Source: Sipunculus nudus
Taxonomy: Eukaryota > Annelida > Sipuncula > Golfingiida > Sipunculidae
Reading direction: 5' to 3'
Assembly (NCBI GenBank): GCA_026874595.1
Contig: CM049307.1
Span: 81,384,643 to 81,448,642, forward strand
Length of the DNA: 64,000 nucleotides
This document shows positions 35,201-47,200 of the stretch, one piece after another (positions within the stretch are counted from its first letter, which is position 1; every line of letters starts with the position of its first letter). The notes under the pieces were generated by a model. That model saw only the letters and a list, made by a program, of their open reading frames with translations. It did no database searches and was not told the origin of the DNA. The position numbers and the translations under genes are program-made.

Positions 35201-38200
35201 ACTTTATAAATGAAGGCTTTGCTCAATCATGTATTTACAAGTGTTAACTTTATAAATGAAGGCTTTGCTCAATCATGTATAAACAAGTGTTAATTTTATG
35301 AATGAAGGCTTTGCTCATTCATGTATAAACAATTGTTAACTTTATTAATGAAGGTTTTACTCAATCATGTATAAACAAGTGTTAACTTTATGAATGAAGG
35401 CTTTGCTCAATCATGTATAAACAAGTGTTAACTTTATGAATGGAGGCTGTACACAATCATGAATAAACAAGTGTTAACTTAATAAATGAAGGCTTTACTC
35501 AATCATGTATAAACAAGTGTTAACTTTATGAATGAAGGCTTTACACAATCATGAATAAACAAGTGTTAACTTTATAAATGGAGGCTTTACACAATCATGA
35601 ATAAACAGGTGTTAACTTTATAAATGAAGGCTTTACACAATCATGAATAAACAAGTTTTAACTTTATAAATGGAGGCTTTACTCAATCATGAATAAACAA
35701 ATGTTAACTTTATAAATTGAGGCTTAACTAAACCATGAATAAACAGGTATTAACTTTATAAATGAAGGCTTTACACAATCATGAATAAACAAGTGTTAAC
35801 TTTATAAATGAAGGCTTTGCTCAATCATGTATTTACAAGTGTTAACTTTATAAATGGAGGCTTTACTCAATTATGAATAAACAAGTGTTAACTTTATAAA
35901 TGGAGGCTTTACTCAATTATGAATAAACAAGTGTTAACTTTATAAATGGAGGCTTTACTCAATCATGAATAAACAAGTGTTAACTTTATAAATGGAGGCT
36001 TTACACAATCATGAATAACAAGTGTTAACTTTATAAATTGAGGCTTTACTCAATCATGAATACACAGGTGTTAACTTTATAAATGAAGGCTTTACTCAAA
36101 CATATATTATCAAGTGTTAAATCTGTGAATGAAGGCTTTACTAAATCATGGGTCTAATACAAGTCAAGTTTGAAATCCATACATCAATAAAAGAAGGAAT
36201 TATCATCCAGAAACTAATTTTTGGACAGATGGCTCCTGTGACCTTCACCTTGGACCTCGTGACCTCAGAATTGATAGGGGTCTTCCTCTATTGGCAGATG
36301 ACTTGTATGTGCAAGATGAAAGGTCTGAGATGAAATGTTTGGCTGAAATTGCATCCACAATCTTTTTAAAGATGTGTCCTGTGACCTTGACCTTTGACCT
36401 CATGACCCCAAAATCAATTTGGGTCTTGCTTTTCCAATGGGACATATATAAGTCAAGTTTGAAATCATTACATCAATAAAAGCAGGAATTATCATCCAGA
36501 AACTAATTTTTGGACAGATAGCTCCTGTGGCCTTGACCTTTGACCTTGTGACCCGAAAATTTATATGGATCATCCACTATTGGTAAGTGAGCTATATATT
36601 CAAGATGGAAGACCTGGTATGAAATTTTGGCTTAAAATGCATCCACAGTATCTTTTAAAATGCCAGTCCAGTGACCTTGACCTTTGACCTCATGACCCTA
36701 GAACCTATAGGGTTCTTACTTTAGTGGTGGGCCATACATAAGTCATGTTTGAAATCCATATGGCTATCAACACTGGAGATATCATAAGACGTGTGTGATT
36801 TTCACCATATATGGCAATATTCAAGGTCAAGGCCACTATCATAGGAAAGGTCATGACCCCAATTTAAATAAGCATCATCCCATAACCCATACCTATGTAT
36901 ATGCATAATATAAAATAAATCTGTCCATTAGTTTTTGACTTATAATGCTCACAGTACTGTAAGGTGGCAATTTTGGGGGTATTAAACGGCACGAAAACAA
37001 GTAAAGAATAATAGGTGGCGCCACCAGTTTCTGGAACATGACAACCCTATCCATGATCTTCCATCAACTTGATTTTGGGATAAATCCATGCAAGATTTCT
37101 TGAGATATTAAAGAATTTGTGTGATTTTCTCCAAAATTGAACCTATTCAAGGTCAAAGACACTCTCCTAGTAAAGGTCATGACCTCGTTTTATATAGGCA
37201 TCGTCCTCTTACCCATATCTATACATATACCAAGTTTGGTAAATTTCCGTGAAATATATTTTGGGTTATTGGGCCAACAAGATTCATATGCGGCGGCGGC
37301 AGCGGCGGCGGGACCGGTATGAAAACATAGTATCCCCCGAATGTTAACTTTATGAATGAAGGCTTTGCTCAATCATGTATAAACAAGTGTTAACTTTATG
37401 AATGGAGGCTTTACACAATCATGAATAAACAAGTGTTAACTTTATAAATGAAGGCTTTACACAATCATGAAAAAACAAGTGTTAACTTTATAAATGAAGG
37501 CTTTACACAATCATGAATAAACCAGTGTTAACTTTATAAATGGAGGCTTTACACAATCATGAATAAACAGGTGTTAACTTTATAAATGAAGGCTTTACTC
37601 AATCATGAATAAACAAGTGTTAACTTTATAAATGAAGGCTTTACACAATCATGAATAAACAAGTTTTAACTTTATAAATGGAGGCTTTACTCAATCATGA
37701 ATAAACAAATGTTAACTTTATAAATGGAGGCTTAACTCAACCATGAATAAAAAGGTATTAACTTTATAAATGAAGGCTTTACACAATCATGAATAAACAA
37801 GTGTTAACTTTATAAATGGAGGCTTTACTCAATTATGAATAAACAAGTGTTAACTTTATAAATGGAGGCTTTTTTCAATTATGAATAAACAAGTGTTAAC
37901 TTTATAAATGGAGGCTTTACACAATCATGAATAACAAGTGTTAACTTTATAAATTGAGGCTTTACTCAATCATGAATACACAGGTGTTAACTTTATAAAT
38001 GAAGGCTTTACTCAAACATATATTATCAAGTGTTAACTCTGTGAATGAAGGCTTTACTAAATCATGTATAAACAACTGTTAACTTTATGAATGAAGGCTT
38101 TCCTCAATCTTGTATAAACAAGTGTTTAACTTTTTAATGAAGGCTTTCCTAAATCATGTATAAACAAGTGTTTAACTTTATAAATGAAGGCTTTACTCAA

Positions 38201-41200
38201 AAATGTATAAAAAAGTGCTTAACTTTATGAATAAAGGCTTTACTCAAACATGTATTAACAAGTGTTAACATTATGAATAAAAGCTTTACTCAACCATGTA
38301 TAAACAAGTGTAAATTTAATGAATGAAGGCACACACCAATGACCTCCCACCTCATTAAATATGTTTTTGAGTTTGATCAAAATTTAATATATACCTGGTA
38401 TGTTATCGTGGTGAAACAAAGTACTCTAGTGACCTGTGACCTTTTTAAATATGCATAGATTTTGCCCTTAATTTAACTTTGGCATGATAATCTATTGGTA
38501 ATTAGTGTTAAAATCAATAGGAGTTTTGGTAGGTCAACAAGGTGTCTCCAAAGAACAGTAGAGGCAGAAAGAGACGAGATGGGATGGAGAACCTGGAAGG
38601 AGACAGAAAAGATCTCGAGAGAGATGGAGGGGTTGGCTGCATGGCCTCATATGCCACCGTGGGCATGAAGAGGATAGGCAGGTAGGTAGGTAATTAAAAA
38701 ATTGAAAAATCAACAAGGCCTACAGGCCTAATGCGAACCTGTGCATATGGATATACACCAGGTATAACGCTTCAATGCTGAACGACTACTTTTCATATAT
38801 ATGAATAATGCAATTACTAAACATTTAGAACAACAAACAATACACAAACATCACTGCTGAAATTCTGGCATGGGTGCACACAACACAAAAATTATTGTGG
38901 GTGGCACCACCAGTCTTGTATAGGACAAAGCTATTTGACATGTATAAATATGCCCAATTTCAGGCTGATATATCAAATTCCTCCGTAGAATTAAGTAGGC
39001 ACATACACTTTGCAAAAGTCATTGTAGATGGCGACACCTGACTTGTGAATGAGAAAGCCATTAAAGACACATAGACAGGTCAGAATATCAGGCCTTGAGT
39101 CTGATGCACCGGGCTGACCAGGCTCAGGTGAGAAAGGCTGTTGCCCGAGTGTACTGTGACAAATTACTGGCACAGGCTACTGCACTGAGTGAACTCTTGA
39201 CCTGCACCTGGCTAGACTGAGTGAACTTTTGACCTGTACTTGGCTGCACTGAATGAACATGAGGTGATCACATGATACTGATGAGGTGATCACATGCTAC
39301 CCATGAAATGATCACATGCTGCCTATGAGGTATCACATGCCTTGAGCTTGGCTGCACTGATTGAACTCTTGGTCTAAATCTGGCTGCACTGAATGAACTC
39401 TTGATCTGTTGCCAAATCTGAAACAGTTGGCAGTTTCTCAACCTATTCAAGAAACATACACAATCTTGGCCTGTTATGTAACTCTGCTAAAATTTATCCA
39501 ACACAAACCATTTGAACAAACTTGAGAAGGCCCGCCTCTGGGATCATTTCTGTAAAATATCGAACAATTTGGCTGGACTCTTTACAAGAAGAAGAAGTTT
39601 TTATCAGCTTTTTCCCTGTAAAATCTAAGTAAATGCAGATAGCAAAAATAAGCTGAATCCATCAACATTTGATTTGTGACTGATAATTGCATAAAATTTG
39701 GGGATGGTAGCTCCTGCTATTCCTGAGAAATTATGAATAGTGTACAGATGATATGTAATATCATAAATCTACTTTTTTTAAAAGCTTTTAAAAAACATTC
39801 TTGTCAATATTTTCCATAGATATTCTGAAATCTAAATGTCTAGAGGCATGATGTAATGGATGCTGATAAACTGGTGCTAGGCTAGATGTATCTGCTTCAC
39901 ACAGCTAACATATATGGTAAAATGACTCGATTCAATCTTTATAATTCAGCCAAAATTCATTTTTTTGAACCATAAAAGACAATTATAATTAGAATGATTC
40001 ATCAGTCGAAAAACGTTTTGTAGGTTTATAACTCATATGGGAAAATGGCAAAGTTCAGCTTCCCATAACTCAGCCAAATATCATTGAACCAAAAACATTT
40101 GAACAAACTTGAATGATCAACTTCTAAGGATAATTAACGTGTGAGATTTAAGAATTTGGCCCAGTGGTTTTTGAGAAGAAGATTTTTGTAGCCACTTAGC
40201 TAACATGGGCTGTCATGGCATATGACTAAATTCAGCTTCCCATAACTCGGCCAAAAGTCACTGAACTGAGACCATTTGAACAAACTTGAATTATCAACAT
40301 CTAAGGATAACTAGAATACGGGTAGTCGACAAGCGACTACGTGTATCCGCTTAAATCAGAGTGGAACTGGTGAAGTGAGGCATGGATTAAGTGGCAAGGG
40401 AAATAGAGTGAAGTGTTGCATATTAGCATGGATGTTTGCAGCCAAATTGTGTATGAAGGTTGCCCCCCCCACCACAAAATCCAGAAAGCCGTCCCAGTTG
40501 TATACATATGCAAAATTTAAGGCAGATAAGTCAAACCACTACATGTATATGAGTGATTTTAGCCCGTGGCAGACAATCAGATGGAAGCTGAGCAAAAATG
40601 GTTGCAGGTGACGGCACCAAATTTGCGTATGATAAAGAGCTATGTGAGAACTATACACATGCAAAACTTTGGCTCAATCGGTCAAACGGTTCCCAAGATA
40701 TGAGCTTGGATGTCTGCTGCATAAACTAGAATGCAGGTGGCTCCACCTGTCATAAAATCAAGAGAGCTGTCGGGGATGTATAAACCTGCAAAATTTTAGC
40801 CAGATATGTCAAACCACTGCCGAGATGTGAGTGATTTTATCCCATGGCAGACAAACAGACAGAAGCTGTGCAAAAATGGCTGTAGGTGGCGCCACCAGTT
40901 TTGCCTATGTTATAAAGCTCTCCAAGGGCTACATTTATGCAAAAAAAATTTCAGATCGGTCAAACGGTTCCCGAGATATGAGCTTGGATGTCTGCAGAGT
41001 AAACGTGAATGTAGGTGGCGCCACCTGTCGTAAAATCAGAAAAGCTATCCAGGACGTATATGCATGCCGAATTTCAGGTGAATTAGTCAAGTCACTGCAG
41101 AGATATGAGTGATTTTAACCCAAGGCAGACAAACAGATGGACACTGTGCAAACATGGTTGCAGGTGGGGCCACCATTTTTTGTGTATGTTATAAAGCTCT

Positions 41201-44200
41201 CCAAGGGCTACATTTGTGCAAAAAAATTTTCCTGATCGGTCAAACGGTTCCCGAGATATGAGCTTGGATGTCTGCAGCGTAAACGTGAATGTAGGTGGCA
41301 CCACCTGTCACAAAATAAGAAAAGCTATCCAGGATGTATACGCATGCCGAATTTCAGGTGAATTAGTCAAGTCACTGCAGAGATATGAGTGATTTTAACC
41401 CAAGGCAGACGAACAGATGGACACTGTGCAAACATGGTTGCAGGTGGGGCCACCATTTTTTGTGTATGTTATAAAGCTCTCCAAGGGCTACATTTGTGCA
41501 AAAAATTTTCCTGATCGGTCAAACGGTTCCCGAGATATGTGGGTTTATGTGTGGAAACAGACGCACAAACGGACGCAGAGCGCAGAGGAAAGGTCAGAGG
41601 TCAAAACAAAATCGGGGCGCAGCAGTTCACATGTGACCCGAACATAATCCTGGGTTTCGTAAAATTCCATCCAGCGGTTACGGAGGAGTTCTCCGGAAAC
41701 CTACGCGGCGGCGGCGTGCAGCTGAAAACATAGTATCCGCAAAACTCTGTTTTGGCGGATACAATTAATGTGTGAGATTTAGGAATTTGGCCCAGTGATT
41801 TTTGTTGAGAAGATTTTTGTAGCCACTTAGCTAAAATGGGCTGTTATGGCATATGACTTAATTCAGCTTCCCATAACTTAGCCAAAAGTCACTTAACTGA
41901 GACCATTTGAACAAACTTCAGAAAGCACTACCCTAGGATCATTTCTGTGTGATATTAAACAATTTGGCCATTTCGTTTCAGAGAAGAAGTTATTTGTAGC
42001 TGTCAGTATGATACGGGCACTGATGCCCCCCGTACAAAAAAGGCTGATGCAGGTGGCGCCACCAATACCTCAATTTCAGATATGACTCATGTGACCAACA
42101 TTGGCATAAAATTTGGTGATGATAGCTCAAGCCATTTCTGAGATTGTAATTTTAGTATGCTTTTTTGGACAGATGACTAAGTTCAACTTCCTGTAACTTG
42201 GCCAAAAATCACCGAACTTAAACCATTCGAACAAACTTGAGAGAGATTGTTCCAGGAATCATTTCTGTAAAATATTGGACAATTTGGCTGAACAGATTCG
42301 GAGAAGAAGATTTTTTAAGCTTTTTTAGCTTTTTCCCTATAAAATCTAAGAAAATGCAGTTAGCAAAAAAATTAGCAAAATCCGATAGAGTTTTTTAGAT
42401 GACTAATTTTATGCATAAGATTTTGTGATGCTAATTCTTGCCGTTTTCAAGATAGTATGGGTTAACGTACAGACGACGGACGACGCCACACCATCGCATA
42501 AGCTCACAGGTTCGCTAAAAATTGAGCCATAAACATGGTACTTGTGCAGTCTTCAAACAGAGACATTGTTTATAACCTGTTTAACCAAATATTATCACAA
42601 AGTTCAACATTAAATCTAAGGAGGGGACAAAATGATGTAAAATTCATAAACAAACACAGCAAATATAATGTTGTTGTTTATCTGGTGACCTCTGACCTCA
42701 CTGAATATTTGTGAATTTTGATGGGAAGGTAATTATGGTGAGAAAACTATTTGTAAGTATAATTAGGTTCAGGAAAATCCATACTACTTTCGGTAGGTCA
42801 CCAAGGTGCCTCCAAAGCGCAGTGACCTCCGACCTCATTAAATATTCATGGATTTGGCTGGATATCAAACTAAGGAGATATTTTATTTACATTTCTGATG
42901 AGTTTTAACAGAATCCTTCATAAGTTCTCGCAGTGAGACCATAAAGTAGCCAAAGATCCATGACCTTATGAAATATGCGGGACATTGCCTATGATATAAC
43001 TTGGACGTGATAATTTGTTGGTTACCGGTAATACTTACGGTGAGTTTCACAAAAAATCTCTCAAAGCCCTAATATCACAATGACACTAAAAGTTAACCGA
43101 TGGACAGGAAGACAGTATACCATAATTCTCTTGTCATATGAAAGGAGAATAAAAACCAACATCTACATTTTGCAAGCTTCTTGTCCTTCTTTATTTTGTG
43201 GGCAAGTGACATGGAGTGTGTCATAGGTTGACAGCCTCACTTTGTGATGGTTTTAGAATATTTATGACACTAAACCATGCCATGTCAGTCATGGCTTGAC
43301 AGGATCACTTTGACAATTACATTTTTACAATAATTATGGTACCAAGGAGTTTACAGGACTGGAGTAACAACTGTCAGAAGCCCTGCCAGGTCACGAGTGT
43401 CAGTCGTGCGCTAATTGCAATTAAGACATGATAAGCCCATTAACTCTCTTGTACGCCTATTGTGCCGCGGTGTCAGGCGCAGCGGCGGCACGGCCTTTGA
43501 TAAAGCGAGCCTGCTAGATGTTACTTCTGCGGTCCGCTGTAGCTCGCTGAAGCGGAGAGCGATATATCCAGTAACTGAGCAGTAAATCACTGGAATAACA
43601 TTGACCAGAATTATGAATGCGCAAATGGTTTGTTTTGTCAAGAATTATGCGCTACAAATATATCTAGAGAGGTCTCGTGTTGAGGAATCACTTGACCAAT
43701 TTTTGGATAGATGCGGACACTCTACATCAACTTATGCCGTGATTCATGACGGACGACTGGTAAGTGTAAACCTTACTTTCCCTGAATAACTTCGGAATTA
43801 TAAAAAATTACAACAGTTCCCAGACTTCTGACTTATATTAATTATTGGCCATGTATTATAGTATTCCGACGATAAAAAAAATTTTTTAGCTTATGCTCGG
43901 ATGACTTTCATTTTGATGGATAACAGCGAGCCATTGTCCGCTCTGTCACTGACGGCGTTGTTCTTGTATTATCGCCCATATGTACCGCAGCCAAGCTATA
44001 GCTCAGGCGTCATTAGCAAGGAAACCTTCACACACGTTTCCCACACATATGGAAATATGGTGTTCAAACTTATGATTGTTTAAAAATTTATATTAAGTAC
44101 TACCAGAGATAAATTTCGGGAGAAACTTACTCATCCCTGTCAAAATATTTATAAAAATAGTCAACGGAGATCACGCGTGGGTCTCGTGTTAGTTCACATT

Positions 44201-47200
44201 GGTGGTCTCCGGGAACTAACAAGCTGTTCTGAAGTCACGCCGAAGGGTGGTCTCTCGCGCTGAATCAATTAGCGCCGGGCTTATCAGCAGCATCTCTGTG
44301 TGCCATTGAGCAGCGAGTTTTATGACCCCCGTCAGCAACATCCGACACGGCCAGACTCTCACTTGATACTCCATCCCTGTAAACTCCTTGATGGTACTAA
44401 TCAACCAATCAGGAGCTTCTCAGTTTTGTTGTTCGAGCATGTGACAAGTGACCTTGACTTTCATGAATGGAACTGAGCTGTGCACTGTTTACTTGGATAC
44501 TAATTTTATTGCATTACTTAAATATTCTGCAAGGTATGGTGTAAATTCCCTGTAGTTCACTTTAACTCTTTCACAGCAGTCATCCAAGACAATCTATGGA
44601 GTAGCTGTTGCTTGGTATAGCAAGGTTCCCTTGGCAGGGTGCGCAGAGCACAGAATTGAAATAAGACCACTGAGAGCGTGGTATAGCACAGGTCCTGTTG
44701 TTGGTTTGACTACACAGGGACACAAGCCCTCATTGTTTAGTAACAGTCTCAGAACTTGTAACAGCCAGGTAGATTACTTTTGGGGTCGTCCCCTGGGGTT
44801 TCTTAACATGTAATGAAACCACATTGGCTTCCTCAGAACTTTTCCCACAATATGCAAAGTACTTTTTCCTGAAGTGCCTGTCCCATAGAACATATATATA
44901 TATGGCAGGCTTTGTCCTTACCATGGTGGTTGACTGCCATGGCTAGATATGTCTAACACCTACTAATGAGAACCCAGGGAGCTAATGTCTGAGAACAATC
45001 TACTCAATCTTTAGGGGAGGGTGGTCTTATTAAGGGTAAAGACATTACCCCAAAGAGTTCATTTTACTCACATAAACCTGTGATGTCAAGTTCCAGCCCA
45101 GGTAGAATTTCCAAAGCTTGAGAGCAGGTCCTGGTGTGGTCTATCCAGTGAGACCACAGGGAAAAAAGTGAAGGGTAAACACTGGGTAACCTGGCTGGTT
45201 GCTGAGCAACAGAATACCCCTTACCCAGACGGCAATCCTAATTTTTACTCAGGTGTTTAAACAATGAAACAACAAAGAGAAGTGGATTATAGCTTACATT
45301 GTGTAAACAAAGACACAACAAAGAGAAGTGGATTATAGCTAACAGTCTGCTGACCCACAGTTAATCCACTTATTGAAACTGCCTGTGTATACATAATACT
45401 GAGAAAATTACAATGGACGACCCCATCCTGGAACAAACTTTAGCCTTGTAGTCTGCATGTAGTATTCATTGTTAAACCAGTATCTGTCTCTCTAAACACA
45501 ATACAGAGACAAGAGCACTGCATGCATTCTTGTGGTGCCCTGTCTGATATTACAAAATGTCACACCTTAGGCCAAATAACCAAACATAATCAGGCTTTTT
45601 TTCGTGTTAACTCAACATGCTTTATAGGTGATTGGGCCCCTTTTAATGTTACCTTTGTTCCCCATCCAATTATAAAGAATTTGCACAGATATTTACCAAT
45701 ATAATTAATTCATAAAATATTTGAGAACTTCAGGTAGATGCTCTTAATGTCACGAGATCACAAAAATCGAAAATTTGCAAAACATTGAAAAAGCTGAAAT
45801 CACAAAATTTAAATCCCGGAATATAAAGTCAACCACTGAATTTTATGCATTTTACCTTAATAATAGTTAACATCTCACCAAGAGGTCAACTTTATTTTTT
45901 TAAACAAGAGTCAATTTTCCATTTGAAAAGTCTTATAGAAATATATAAAATGTGATACAATTTCTACATTACCTCACTTTCACTTTCCTCCTGTTCCTCC
46001 TCTGGGTCGCTTCCTTCTGCCCCCCTTGTTTTCTGTAATAAGATTATTGTAATTAAAACATGCACAATTCATTATTAACGAGAAAAAGAATACCGGGTCC
46101 TGTCAGAGGAAAAGATGGGACCCAAAGCAGCAACACTTAAAATCAACAGCATTTAAACTGAACCCTGACAGTAACAATATGATGGTTGGGGGGGGGGGGG
46201 GGGGGGGGGGGAGGTATGGTTGGGGTTGTAAGCAGGGGGTGTAAGGACACCTTTTATGCATTTCAATTAGGAAAAATACTTAGAATTGTTTAGGTGGCTA
46301 TGCTAAGGATTTCACAGCAAGAGTTTTTCATAATGTCCCATTCATTATTTTCCAACTGTACCATATAAAGCAATTTAATCCTTGGGGATTTGTCACTCCC
46401 ATTTTTATATAGATCATATTTTTATGGATTTTATATGTTTTTTTTGCAAATGGCGACAAGATCTTTGTTAATGTTGCTAACTTGTGCTATGGCACAAATT
46501 CCCAAAAAAATGCTTAAAAGTTATGGAAAATTGACTAATTTTTGTATCAAACATATAAACCATTTCAGGATTTTAAGGATTTCTTGCATATTTTTTATCA
46601 AGTTGGCAAAATTCCAGACAATATATCTTGACTTGTTAAGAAAAGAAAAATTAAATGTAACACCCATCGCTTGTTTACTTCCACTCTGCTGATGCTGCCA
46701 ATGGAAAAAATGTTATTAGGATTATTCTCAGCTGATTGATGTGAGGAATATTTATCAATAAATCAACCTTACCCTCCACTCATTTTGTCTTCTCTCCTTC
46801 TCTGCTTCAGCAGCTATTTCCTCTTCACTTGTGAAGTGTCGCCGCTGGCCCTTGTGGCTTCTCTTGCCGCCTGAAATTTAAGGAATTGTACTGATTAAGT
46901 AACAGCCAATTTTTCTTAACACAGCAGGGTTTGCAATATCACCCAGGGCAAAGCTTACTTTACCCAGATTTTACCAGTGTTCTACCCAGCAAATAAACCA
47001 GGCTAATTATAAAGACATCATACAGTCTTGTATTCAAGCATTACATGGGTAACTTAATAAAGAATGTTAAGATTCCTATCCTATTTAGTATATATATATT
47101 TTTTTTAACTCTCAACATTCCTTTGCAGATTGTAGTCATGGTAACAAGAAACAGAAACTGGGATGGATAAAAGCCAAATTTAATCGGATTCAATAATATT

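Noticed and set aside
37137-37372. Poly-Ala frames on both strands
   Set aside because: Result of the (CGG)n run at the end of element E2.
35100-38330. CRISPR-like appearance of regularly repeated 46-bp units
   Set aside because: Units are contiguous with no unique spacers, and the context is eukaryotic. It is a minisatellite.
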